64,000 nt of DNA from Pelagibacterales bacterium SAG-MED30 (GCA_014653775.1 JACWEA010000001.1:92722-156721), one strand, 5' to 3'. Positions 53,585 to 61,857 are shown, numbered from the stretch's first letter. The notes: a model not told the origin generated them from the sequence alone. Program-made: numbers and translations.

Positions 53585-53977
53585 TTAATATAAAGTTTGA
53601 ATTACTTTTTTTACTCTTTCAGCCCCGTCAGGAACTAAAGCTTCAACGTAAGAATGACATTTATCAGTTTTAGCTTTGTCATATTTTGATCCGTAATGTT
53701 TATCTACTGCTTTATTAACTCCTTCATCCCACTCCTTTTCAGGAATACCTATTTCAAGAGCATAGGATTTTAAAACTTTTACAGTTGATATGGATTTTTC
53801 TTTCATAGCGTATTCAAATTTTTCACCAGATGGAAGAAAGTAGTTAGCCATATAAATACCAACACAGTCCCAAGCTTTGGACTTATCGTTGTCACTCATA
53901 CCAGCCAATGATGAAGTAGATATTAGAATTGCTGTACAGTAAGTAGCAAATATTTTTAAAGTTTTTTTTATTAGCAC
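53585..53977 (-). CDS. Secreted small helical protein with two cysteines
   Basis: About 130 residues from GTG 53977, chosen because AAAGGA lies seven bases upstream and a signal peptide (hydrophobic ATYCTAILISTSSLA) then begins at the start. An ATG at 54016 would add 13 charged residues ahead of the signal and has no clear ribosome binding site. The mature part is helical, with cysteines in AWDCVGIYM and TDKCHSYVEA that could pair. Function unknown. First gene of the ten-gene cluster. Confidence 0.6.
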   Translation of the reverse strand: MLIKKTLKIFATYCTAILISTSSLAGMSDNDKSKAWDCVGIYMANYFLPSGEKFEYAMKEKSISTVKVLKSYALEIGIPEKEWDEGVNKAVDKHYGSKYDKAKTDKCHSYVEALVPDGAERVKKVIQTLY

Positions 53978-53995
53978 AGTTTTTCCTTTAAAATA

Positions 53996-54013
53996 AAGAT
54001 CTTCTCCGATCTT
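53996..54013 (-). promoter_or_regulatory. Hairpin in the leader of the small-protein cluster
   Basis: On the minus strand AAGATC, loop GGAGAA, GATCTT form a six-base stem, followed by TATTTT. It lies between the cysK terminator and the GTG start at 53977. It could act as an attenuator, or mask the SD-like GGAG. Weak stem. Confidence 0.3.
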
Positions 54014-54045
54014 CATTTAATTTTCTTACGTTAATTAAATATATG

Positions 54046-54069
54046 AAAAAAAAGTAACAGTTTTGTTAC
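54046..54069 (-). terminator. Intrinsic terminator after cysE-cysK
   Basis: Reading the minus strand, GTAACA, loop AAAC, TGTTAC (54069-54054) is followed by a run of eight T (54053-54046). The stem is perfect, and it comes 18 bases after the cysK stop. It separates cysK from the ten-gene cluster. Confidence 0.75.
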
Positions 54070-54081
54070 ATAGCAGCTATG
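54069..54081. repeat. Perfect 13-base palindrome CATAGC-A-GCTATG
   Basis: Arms CATAGC and GCTATG around one base, sharing a base with the terminator stem. The surrounding 54065-54083 matches 24287-24305 at 15 of 19 positions. It could be an operator for the small-protein cluster or a second stem of the terminator. Confidence 0.5.
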
Positions 54082-54086
54082 CGATA

Positions 54087-55088
54087 TTATAGCCAACTAG
54101 GGATAGGTAGCTTTTTTTCCTCTAAAAATTTTTTGTTAAACATCTTAGAGTTGTATTTATCTGACTTATCACAAAGAATAGTGACAATAGTTTTTCCTGG
54201 GCCTAATTCTTTTCCAAGTCTAATTGCTCCTGCAATATTAATTCCACAACTTGTACCTAAACTTAAACCTTCATTTTGTATTAAATCATAAAGAATAGGT
54301 AAAGCTTCATTATCATCAATTGAAAAAGCATCATCAATTTTTGCATTTTGAAAATTTTTAGTAACTCTACTTGAGCCAATCCCTTCAGTAATTGAATTTC
54401 CTTCTGATTTTAATTCACCGTTCTTTATATAATTATAAAGAGCCGAACCTTTTGGATCAGATAAATAAATTTTAATATCTTTATTTTTCTCCTTAAGAGC
54501 ATTACTAACTCCTGAAATAGTTCCTCCTGTTCCAGAAGAACAAACAAAACCATCGACTTTACCTTCAGTTTGTTCCCAAATTTCAGGACCTGTTGTTTGA
54601 TAGTGACCTTTAGCATTAGCAATATTATCAAATTGATTAGCCCAGACGACACCTTTATTATTTGTGTTTTTCAATTCTTCAGCGAGTCTTTGAGCAACTT
54701 TTACATAATTACCTTCATCTTTATAAGGTTTAGGGGCGACTAATCTTAATTCTGCTCCGATATTTCTTAAAGTGTCTTTTTTTTCTTGAGTTTGATTATC
54801 ATTCATTACAATAATAGTTTTGTATCCAAGTGAGTTTCCTAAAAGACATAATCCAATTCCTGTGTTACCTGCTGTTCCTTCAACAATTATCCCTCCTTCA
54901 GAAATCAATTTTTTTTCTTGTGCATCTTTTACAAGAGCTAAAGCAGCTCTATCTTTTACAGATCCGCCTGGATTAAGATATTCAGCTTTTCCATAAATAT
55001 TACATCCGGTAATCTCTGATGCAGCTCTTAACTTAATTAAAGGAGTATTACCAATTGAGTCGATAAAATTATTTTTAATATTTATCAT
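54087..55088 (-). CDS. cysK: Cysteine synthase (O-acetylserine sulfhydrylase)
   Basis: 333 residues. Seen: the PLP lysine in NPGGSVKDRAAL, substrate loop VEGTAGNTGIGL, and FVCSSGTGGTISGVSN that holds the cofactor phosphate. The C-terminus LEEKKLPIPSWL is longer than enteric CysK. It makes cysteine from O-acetylserine and sulfide. Two bases after cysE, so the pair provides substrate and product in one transcript. Confidence 0.93.
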   Translation of the reverse strand: MINIKNNFIDSIGNTPLIKLRAASEITGCNIYGKAEYLNPGGSVKDRAALALVKDAQEKKLISEGGIIVEGTAGNTGIGLCLLGNSLGYKTIIVMNDNQTQEKKDTLRNIGAELRLVAPKPYKDEGNYVKVAQRLAEELKNTNNKGVVWANQFDNIANAKGHYQTTGPEIWEQTEGKVDGFVCSSGTGGTISGVSNALKEKNKDIKIYLSDPKGSALYNYIKNGELKSEGNSITEGIGSSRVTKNFQNAKIDDAFSIDDNEALPILYDLIQNEGLSLGTSCGINIAGAIRLGKELGPGKTIVTILCDKSDKYNSKMFNKKFLEEKKLPIPSWL

Positions 55089-55090
55089 TA

Positions 55091-55657
55091 CTATTTGTCC
55101 TCGTCTGTAACCGCATAAGGCTTAAATCCTTTAGTAGCATCTCCAACTTTTTTTGCAGGAATTCCTGCCATTACAGATTTTTCAGGTACATCTTTTGTTA
55201 CAACTGAATTTGATCCTATTAATGAATTTTTACCGATTGTTATAGGACCTAATATTTGAGCTCCAGATCCTACAACAACATTATCTTCTAAAGTTGGATG
55301 TCTTTTCATATCTCTTTGTTGATTAGAATTAATACTAGGCGATACTCCACCCAAAGTAACGTTGTGATATATAGTTACATTATTTCCAATCTCAGAAGTT
55401 TCACCAATAACAACCCCCATACCGTGGTCGATGAAAAAATTTTTTCCAATTTTTGCTTTAGGGTGAATTTCTATCCCGGTTAAAAATCTTGAGAATTGAG
55501 ATATTATCCTAGCGATTAAATCAAATTTTGCTAAAGAGAAGAAATTAGCAATTTTATAAAAAAAAACAGCTTTCACACCAGGATAAGTTAAAATTAAACT
55601 TAATTTAGATTTTGCCGCAGGATCTCTGTCAATTATAGATTGCAAATAATCGTTCAT
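55091..55657 (-). CDS. cysE: Serine O-acetyltransferase
   Basis: 188 residues, the short form. Seen: a helical N-terminus and left-handed beta-helix repeats with [30 protein letters not shown], including the catalytic His in FIDHGMG, and YHNVTLGG. It makes O-acetylserine for cysK. It is divergent from the VOC gene. Confidence 0.95.
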   Translation of the reverse strand: MNDYLQSIIDRDPAAKSKLSLILTYPGVKAVFFYKIANFFSLAKFDLIARIISQFSRFLTGIEIHPKAKIGKNFFIDHGMGVVIGETSEIGNNVTIYHNVTLGGVSPSINSNQQRDMKRHPTLEDNVVVGSGAQILGPITIGKNSLIGSNSVVTKDVPEKSVMAGIPAKKVGDATKGFKPYAVTDEDK

Positions 55658-55729
55658 AATATTTGATAGCTTGATATAAAAGTTATGTGAGATATATAAT
55701 TACTAAATTACGAATTAAAAGGAGATATT

Positions 55730-56140
55730 ATGTATAAAAATACTAACTGTTTTCACCTGGCAATTCCTTGCGGAGACTTAGAAACAGCAAAAAAATTTTA
55801 TAGTGAGACTTTAGGCTGTCGTCTTGATAATTCTGCTCAAGAATGGGCTGATGTTGATTTTTGGGGAAATGAATTAACACTTCATGCTAGTGAACATAAA
55901 TTAGATAATGAAAGACATGATGTTGATATGGGAAATGTTTCCGTTCCTCATTTTGGTGTTCACTTATCAAGAAAAGATTTTGATACTTTAAAAAATAGAT
56001 TAAAAGAAAAAGGTGCTAAATACTATGATGAACCTTATTTAAGATTTAAAGGCACAAAGTATGAGCAAGAAACTTTCTTTGTTAAAGATCCAAACGAAAA
56101 TATATTAGAAATTAAAACATTAACAGCTAATTCAGAATAG
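55730..56140 (+). CDS. VOC-superfamily (glyoxalase/dioxygenase-like) protein
   Basis: 136 residues. Seen: FHLAIPCGDLETAKKFYSETLGC, a second-strand VDFWGNELTLHA, PHFGVHLS and FVKDPNENILEIK, the paired betaalphabetabetabeta modules with probable metal residues His and Glu. Substrate unknown. A good AAGGAG ribosome binding site precedes the start. Confidence 0.85.
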   Translation: MYKNTNCFHLAIPCGDLETAKKFYSETLGCRLDNSAQEWADVDFWGNELTLHASEHKLDNERHDVDMGNVSVPHFGVHLSRKDFDTLKNRLKEKGAKYYDEPYLRFKGTKYEQETFFVKDPNENILEIKTLTANSE

Positions 56141-56155
56141 TTTCATCTAAATTAG

Positions 56156-56782
56156 ATGGAATTCCTAATTCTAGGTTTTTTTACAGGTTTAAGTTTAATT
56201 TTAGCTATAGGGGCTCAAAATATATTTGTAATAGAGCAGGGTTTAAAAAAACAGTATATACTTTTAGTTTGTTTAATATGTTCTATATCTGATTTAATCT
56301 TAATTTTTTTAGGCATTTTTTTATTTGAATATTTTAAGGGTTATTTTACTGATAATATAGAATTAATTTTAAATACATTATTATTTATTTTTTTAATTTA
56401 TTTTATAGTTAATAAATTTAAGTCAAGACATCATCAAGCTGATTTAGATTTTAATAAAAAAAAATCATCATTAAGAAATGTAATATTCAAAACATTAGCA
56501 TTTACTTATTTAAACCCTCATGTTTATTCAGATACCGTTTTTTTTCTTGGAAATTTTTCAAAAAATTTTTTTATAACACATAAGTATTTATTTGGTTTAG
56601 GTGCATCAATAGCTTCTTTTATATTTTTTTTTGCTTTGGGTTATTTGTCTAAATTTTTATCAAAATATTCAAATAATGTAAAAACTTGGAATGCAATTAA
56701 TACTTTTATTATAATGTTTATGGGATCTTTAGCTTTATACATTTTAATAGAAATTTTTTTAAATATTAGAAAACTATTTTAA
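56156..56782 (+). CDS. LysE/ArgO-family amino acid exporter
   Basis: 208 residues, about six membrane helices. The family signature is at the N-terminus, FFTGLSLILAIGAQNIFVIEQGL, and FTYLNPHVYSDTVFFLG is typical of ArgO/LysE. It would export basic or other amino acids. Sixteen bases downstream of the VOC gene, so co-transcription is likely. Confidence 0.88.
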   Translation: MEFLILGFFTGLSLILAIGAQNIFVIEQGLKKQYILLVCLICSISDLILIFLGIFLFEYFKGYFTDNIELILNTLLFIFLIYFIVNKFKSRHHQADLDFNKKKSSLRNVIFKTLAFTYLNPHVYSDTVFFLGNFSKNFFITHKYLFGLGASIASFIFFFALGYLSKFLSKYSNNVKTWNAINTFIIMFMGSLALYILIEIFLNIRKLF

Positions 56783-56895
56783 TTAAAGGCTTTGTGTGGC
56801 AAGTTGTTGCACCATTCTTGTCTTGAGATAAAAACTAACTATTTAAATATCATAAACTAAATTTAAACATCCCCAAGAAAGGACTAAATTAAATA

Positions 56896-57333
56896 ATGAA
56901 TAAAAGTTTAATTAAAATATTAACATCATTTTTTTTGATTATATTTGCCAGCAACTCTATGGCTGCAGATGAAACAATTGAAATGCTTAATAAATCAGGT
57001 AATGAAATAATGGTTTACTCTAAAAAAGTTGTAAGAGTAGATGTTGGAGATACTGTATTTTGGAAAGCTACTGATAAAGGACATAATGTAGAGTTCATAA
57101 AAGGTGGAACTCCAGAAGGCGTTGACAAATTTAAATCTAAATTTAATCAAGATACTGAATATAAATTTACTGTACCTGGCATTTATGCTTATTGGTGCAC
57201 ACCACATAAAAATATGGGAATGATTGGATTTGTCGTAGTTGGTGGAGATAAATCTAATTTAGAAAATATTAAAAAAATTAGATTTTCTGCTAAATCAAAG
57301 AAAATAGCACCAGATTTAATAAATTCTCTATAA
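56896..57333 (+). CDS. Pseudoazurin (type 1 copper protein)
   Basis: 145 residues. Signal peptide (about 1-23, ending SMAAD) and a cupredoxin with copper ligands His in KGHNVEFIKGG, and Cys, His and Met in WCTPHKNMGMIG. A periplasmic electron carrier; here it may serve the sulfite or other periplasmic oxidation, though the partner is unknown. The preceding 113-base gap holds a short dyad GCAAGTTGTTGC at 56799-56810. Confidence 0.9.
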   Translation: MNKSLIKILTSFFLIIFASNSMAADETIEMLNKSGNEIMVYSKKVVRVDVGDTVFWKATDKGHNVEFIKGGTPEGVDKFKSKFNQDTEYKFTVPGIYAYWCTPHKNMGMIGFVVVGGDKSNLENIKKIRFSAKSKKIAPDLINSL

Positions 57334-57344
57334 TAAAATAAAAT

Positions 57345-57372
57345 ATTAAGGCCGCTTTAGAGTGGCCTTAAT
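57345..57372. terminator. Bidirectional intrinsic terminator
   Basis: Perfect nine-base arms ATTAAGGCC (57345-57353) and GGCCTTAAT (57364-57372) with a ten-base loop, between pseudoazurin and the convergent HisD-family gene. It overlaps the last codons of the latter. Confidence 0.85.
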
Positions 57373-58654
57373 TTGAAAATCCATACTTTCTTAATCTTAC
57401 ATCTCCAGTTCTAGCATGAGCTTCCATTCCTTCGTATCTGGAAATTCTAGCTGCTGCTGCTCCGACTTCCTTTGTAGATTCTTTTGTCATTCTCTGAAAA
57501 CTTAATGTTTTAATAAATTTACCAACAAAAAGACCTCCAGTATATCTACCTGCACCTTTGGTTGGTAAAATATGATTTGTTCCTGAACATTTATCTCCAT
57601 AAGCTACAGTTGTTTCTTCTCCAATAAACAATGAACCATAATTTTTTAATCTTTTATGAAACCAATCAAGATTTTTAGTTTGAACCTCTAAATGTTCTGG
57701 AGCATATTCATCACTAATTTTTGCAACTTCTTCATCTGTATCACATAGAATCACTTCTCCATAATTTTTCCATGCCGCTTCTGAGTTTTCTCTTGGTAAT
57801 TTTGGTAAATCAGCGATCAATTCAGGAACTCTTTTCATAACATAATCAGCAATTTTTTTACTTGTAGTAAAAAGCCATGCAGGTGAATTATATCCATGTT
57901 CTGCTTGACCTACTAAATCATAAGCTACCATTTCAGGATCTGCAGTTTCATCAGCTATTACTGCTATTTCTGTTGGTCCTGCAAATAAATCTATACCAAC
58001 TTTTCCAAACAATATTCTTTTAGCTTCAGCTACATATTGATTTCCTGGACCTACTAAAATATCTGCTGGAGCATTTCCAAATAATCCATTTGTCATAGCA
58101 GCTATAGCTTGAACCCCACCTAAATTCATTATCACATCCGCACCACATAAGTCAGCAGTATAAACTATTGATGGATGAACCCCAATTTCTGGTTTAGGAG
58201 AACTACAAACTAAAATATTTTTTACTCCAGCGACTTTAGCAGTAGTTACACTCATAACTGCTGAAGCTATATGCGCATATCTTCCAGCAGGAACATAACA
58301 TCCAGCAGTGTTTACTGGAATTAATTTTTGACCAGCAAATAAGCCCTCAGATAATTCAACTTCAAAATCTTGACCATAATTTTTTAATTGTGCTTCAGCA
58401 AATTTTCTAACTCTTTCATGAGAAAAACTTATGTCATCTTTAGTTTTTTGATCTAAATTTTTTTTTATTTTTTCAATTTTTTCTTTTGAAACTATTACAT
58501 CACCTTCATATTTATCAAATTTTTTTGAAAGTTCTTTACATCCTTCTTCTTTAGTTTTCTCTATATCCTTTAAAATACCTTCAACTATTTCTCTTGTTTT
58601 AGAATCATCAGTAGAAGATGTTTTTGGAGATTTTTTTAAATATTGTATAGTCAT
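57368..58654 (-). CDS. Histidinol dehydrogenase-family enzyme, HpsN-like (sulfopropanediol dehydrogenase candidate)
   Basis: 428 residues. Zinc and catalytic residues are those of the HisD family: VGQAEHGYNSP, YAPEHLEV, GTNHILP and MEAHARTGDVR. Family features point away from biosynthetic HisD: MTIQYLKK start, GDKCSGTNH rather than GDY-type, and RYTGGLFVGKFIKTLSFQR. These resemble HpsN, which oxidises 2,3-dihydroxypropanesulfonate to sulfolactate. A histidine-biosynthesis role is not excluded. No other his genes adjoin it; a phosphotransacetylase-family gene lies upstream. Confidence 0.8.
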   Translation of the reverse strand: MTIQYLKKSPKTSSTDDSKTREIVEGILKDIEKTKEEGCKELSKKFDKYEGDVIVSKEKIEKIKKNLDQKTKDDISFSHERVRKFAEAQLKNYGQDFEVELSEGLFAGQKLIPVNTAGCYVPAGRYAHIASAVMSVTTAKVAGVKNILVCSSPKPEIGVHPSIVYTADLCGADVIMNLGGVQAIAAMTNGLFGNAPADILVGPGNQYVAEAKRILFGKVGIDLFAGPTEIAVIADETADPEMVAYDLVGQAEHGYNSPAWLFTTSKKIADYVMKRVPELIADLPKLPRENSEAAWKNYGEVILCDTDEEVAKISDEYAPEHLEVQTKNLDWFHKRLKNYGSLFIGEETTVAYGDKCSGTNHILPTKGAGRYTGGLFVGKFIKTLSFQRMTKESTKEVGAAAARISRYEGMEAHARTGDVRLRKYGFSN

Positions 58655-58720
58655 CGATTATTTTTTTGAGCGTCCTTTATTAAAGTATAAAAGCTTTTTA
58701 TTCAATTAATTAAATTAAAA

Positions 58721-59632
58721 TTAATCTAATGCAACTACTGCAGCTGCAATAGAAGCTAGTCTTGCTTGAGATTCATCAGATCTACTTGTAATTACAACTG
58801 GAACTTTTCCACCTATAACTACTCCTGCTGCACAAGCTCCCATAAAGTAAATCATCATTTTTACTAAAGCGTTGCCAGCCTCAACATTTGGAACTAGTAA
58901 TACATCTGCTTCACCTGCTACAGCATTTTTAATTCCTTTTATAATTGCTGATTTTTTCGAAATGCTGTTATCAAATGCTAATGGACCAAATATATCAGCA
59001 TTTAAATTTTCTTTTTGAGCCAATTTTGTAATTTCAGCAGCCTCTAATGAGCTAGGCACACTTTCCAAAACTTCTTCTGTAGCTGATAAAACAGATACTT
59101 TTGGTCTTGAAATTCCTATTCTATTAGAAAAATTTATAACATTTTTGAGGATATGCATTTTAGTTTTTATATTTGGCATAACGTTTAAAGCACCATCTGT
59201 GATAATTAATGGATTATCATTTTTATCAATAGTCATATGCCAAATATGACTTAATCTTGATTTTCCTAATAAATTATATTCGCGTTTTAAAACTTCTTTC
59301 ATAAGGACATCAGTATGTATGTGTCCTTTAACAATTATTTTTACTTTATCTTCACTAGCGAGTTTAGCAGCAATTTTAGCAGTGTTGTTTTCGACAGGCT
59401 CATCCAAAATTTCATATTGCGAAATATCCCATTTTAAATCTTCAGCACATTTTAATATTTCATGCTTGTTTCCAATAAAAATTGGTTCTATTAAATTTTC
59501 ATTAACAGAATCCTGAACGGATAGCATTGGCAAGGGTTTTCCTGCATTAACAATAGCAACTTTAACCCCTTTTTTTTTATGCGCCTTATCTAATAGATTA
59601 TTTGGACAAACAATTTCTTTATTTGAGAGCAT
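58721..59632 (-). CDS. Phosphate acetyl/butyryltransferase-family enzyme
   Basis: 303 residues, the short single-domain PTA/PTB form. Seen: VKGHIHTDVLMKEVLKRE, RLSHIWHMTI, ITDGALNVMPNI and DVLLVPNVEAGNALVKMMIYFMG. It interconverts acyl-CoA and acyl-phosphate. In sulfonate degradation a Pta follows Xsc, which would suit the HpsN-like neighbour, but no xsc gene is seen. It lies 66 bases ahead of that gene on the same strand. Confidence 0.85.
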   Translation of the reverse strand: MLSNKEIVCPNNLLDKAHKKKGVKVAIVNAGKPLPMLSVQDSVNENLIEPIFIGNKHEILKCAEDLKWDISQYEILDEPVENNTAKIAAKLASEDKVKIIVKGHIHTDVLMKEVLKREYNLLGKSRLSHIWHMTIDKNDNPLIITDGALNVMPNIKTKMHILKNVINFSNRIGISRPKVSVLSATEEVLESVPSSLEAAEITKLAQKENLNADIFGPLAFDNSISKKSAIIKGIKNAVAGEADVLLVPNVEAGNALVKMMIYFMGACAAGVVIGGKVPVVITSRSDESQARLASIAAAVVALD

Positions 59633-59723
59633 TATTTACAATTATATTAAAAATTTAATATGTATATAGAAATAATTAATCAAAAGTTATAGTCTATTAA
59701 TTAACATCATAGAGAGAAAAAAC

Positions 59724-60569
59724 ATGGAGATTGTAACCAAGATAGCACCAATTGTATTAGCATTAATTATGTTAGGATTGGGTCTTGGCCTATCAGTAAA
59801 AGATTTTACAAGAATACTAAGAAATCCGAAAGATTTTTTTGTTGGGTTTTTTTCACAATTAGTAATTTTACCTATTGTTGCTTTAGGAGTCGCTTTAATA
59901 TTGAATCTTCCCACAGCATTGGCTATTGGTTTAATGATTATTGCAGCAGCACCAGGAGGTGTTACTTCAAATGTATTAACAAAATTTGCAAATGGTGATG
60001 TTGCTTTATCTATTTCTTTAACCGCGGTAACAAGTTTAATTAGTATCGTTTCTGTACCGTTTATTGTTATTACTTCTGCAAATTTTTTTGGCGAAACAAT
60101 TTCAAAAGAAATTTCAATGTTCGGTATTGCAATGAAAATGGCACTAGTGGTAACTATACCTGTAATAATTGGAATGATAATTAGAGCTTTTGCTGAAAAT
60201 TTTATTTCATCTAAAATTAATATTATTAACAAATTAACAGGATGGTTATTTGTAATTGTTTTTATTGCTATATGGATAGAAGAAAAGGATAATATTTTTA
60301 ATTATCTAGCTCAAGCAGGGTTAGCTGTTTTAATTCTTAATATAGTTATGATGATACTAGCATATTTTTTAGCTAAAAAGTTTGTAACAGGAATTCCTCA
60401 ACAGAAATGTATAGCATTAGAATGTGGATTACAAAATGGAACTCTAGCAGTATTTGTAGCAACATTAATTTTTGATGATATTGTCTATATGATACCTACA
60501 GGAGCTTATGCACTTCTTATGTATATAACTGGTTTTATATTTATATATATTTTGAGAAAATCTAATTAG
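59724..60569 (+). CDS. Bile acid:sodium symporter (BASS/SBF)-family transporter
   Basis: 281 residues, about nine membrane helices. Seen: ALIMLGLGLGLSVKDFTRILRNPKDFFVG, GLMIIAAAPGGVTSNVLTKFANG and ALECGLQNGTLAVFVA, the conserved BASS motifs. BASS proteins import organic anions with sodium. It is divergent from the sulfonate-like gene pair, so an organosulfonate is a possible substrate by context only. Confidence 0.88.
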   Translation: MEIVTKIAPIVLALIMLGLGLGLSVKDFTRILRNPKDFFVGFFSQLVILPIVALGVALILNLPTALAIGLMIIAAAPGGVTSNVLTKFANGDVALSISLTAVTSLISIVSVPFIVITSANFFGETISKEISMFGIAMKMALVVTIPVIIGMIIRAFAENFISSKINIINKLTGWLFVIVFIAIWIEEKDNIFNYLAQAGLAVLILNIVMMILAYFLAKKFVTGIPQQKCIALECGLQNGTLAVFVATLIFDDIVYMIPTGAYALLMYITGFIFIYILRKSN

Positions 60570-61557
60570 AATTAATAACCTTAATTTTATTAAAAACTCT
60601 ATAAATAAAATTACTTAAACTGAGCATATTTTTATCTTGTAAATTTGTACTTCTCTTAAAAGCAAGACCTCTAATGTTTACTGATATTAATTTTTTTTCA
60701 TTTATAGCAAGATAATCATTATTTATTAAATATTTTACTTTCCTTACAACGGTGGGTCGGGGAATACCAGTAATCTCTGAAATAGACATTGCATTTAAAC
60801 CTGTTTTATCAGCACTCATGGCTAATTTTTGAAATGTTTTCAAATTTAAATCTTTAACTCTAAAATTTTTATTGTCTGCAGCGTTAAGCATAACTAGAAA
60901 TCCAATACAAAAAGTTTCTAAATCTTTAACTTCCGCTCTCCATCGATTAGTAAAAATGAACAAAAATTTATTAAATTGATACCAGCAAAATGTATAATTT
61001 TCTTTAAGTGAACTTGTAATTTGATGAATTTCAAAAGTTTTGCTAATCTCATTTTCTTCCTTTAATAATTTGTTGAACTCGTATAGCAATGAACTCACCT
61101 CATTTAACGTTGTTATTCTATTATTTGCTGGAAAGTATTTAGATATAACAGTCCTATCTATGAATATTTTTTTTTTAAATTTTTTGATTACACCTTTTTT
61201 TTCAAGTTCGTAGACTTTTCTTCTAACACTCTCTTTTGGTATTTGGAGATCTTTTGAAATATCACTAATATTAATTTTTTCAATTTCGAGTGTTTTTTCT
61301 CTAAAAAAAGTCTCAAAATCAATTACTATTGCGTGTCTTCTAAAAAATACGAAATCCTTATTAATAAGATAAACTACAATTAGATATTTATCGATATCTT
61401 CAAAAACATGATAAGCTCGTATAAACCAATTGCTTATCAGCTTATAATAACTAGGTGCTAGTTTACTAAAATTTTTGTTAATAATTTTAAAAATTTTATT
61501 TTCATCAATTTGAGAAGATATACTTGGAACAGATTTCATATTTTTTAAAAAACCCAA
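60562..61557 (-). CDS. Transcriptional regulator with two winged-helix segments
   Basis: 331 residues. Two helix-turn-helix-like segments are seen: NISDISKDLQIPKESVRRKVYELEKKGVI (about 95-125) and SISEITGIPRPTVVRKVKYLINNDYLAIN (about 245-280). They look like repeats of one MarR/GntR-like unit, joined by an unassigned helical region. I do not recognise a named family. The gene is convergent with the BASS transporter, with an eight-base stop overlap. Confidence 0.65.
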   Translation of the reverse strand: MGFLKNMKSVPSISSQIDENKIFKIINKNFSKLAPSYYKLISNWFIRAYHVFEDIDKYLIVVYLINKDFVFFRRHAIVIDFETFFREKTLEIEKINISDISKDLQIPKESVRRKVYELEKKGVIKKFKKKIFIDRTVISKYFPANNRITTLNEVSSLLYEFNKLLKEENEISKTFEIHQITSSLKENYTFCWYQFNKFLFIFTNRWRAEVKDLETFCIGFLVMLNAADNKNFRVKDLNLKTFQKLAMSADKTGLNAMSISEITGIPRPTVVRKVKYLINNDYLAINEKKLISVNIRGLAFKRSTNLQDKNMLSLSNFIYRVFNKIKVINSN

Positions 61558-61635
61558 TTTGAACTATAGATTACTAAAAATCAACCCATTTTGGACAAGA
61601 GAAGAGTATTAAATTTTTTATATTTATGATTAAGT

Positions 61636-61839
61636 ATGTTTGTGAGTACAGAGAGCTTAAATAGAACATCTAACGCAGTGGAGAACCCCTCTCAACCAGT
61701 TGAGACTCCAAAAAGAGTGAACGTAGATGTTCTAAAGCGAAAACTTTTAGAAGAGAGTAAAAAAGAAAAAAAAAAAAGATCGATAATTCTTTACTCAATT
61801 ATAGCTTCTTTAGGAGTTTTGACAATTTTAACTTATTAA
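61636..61839 (+). CDS. Small tail-anchored membrane protein, 67 residues
   Basis: A polar N-terminus rich in Ser/Asn/Val, a Lys/Glu-rich basic stretch (LKRKLLEESKKEKKKRS) and a C-terminal hydrophobic helix SIILYSIIASLGVLTILTY. The topology suggests a tail-anchored inner-membrane protein. Family unknown. ATG 61636 chosen; GTG 61642 is possible. It is flanked by regulator and polysaccharide genes. Confidence 0.55.
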   Translation: MFVSTESLNRTSNAVENPSQPVETPKRVNVDVLKRKLLEESKKEKKKRSIILYSIIASLGVLTILTY

Positions 61840-61857
61840 ATTTTTCATTACCAAAAA

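Noticed and set aside
54069-54081. LysR-type T-N11-A operator reading of the palindrome
   Set aside because: The outer bases are C and G at that spacing, so the LysR box rule is not met.
59687-60232. Open frame of 181 codons antisense to the BASS transporter gene
   Set aside because: Long antisense frames are common against hydrophobic genes with low stop density; no recognisable domain or ribosome binding site.
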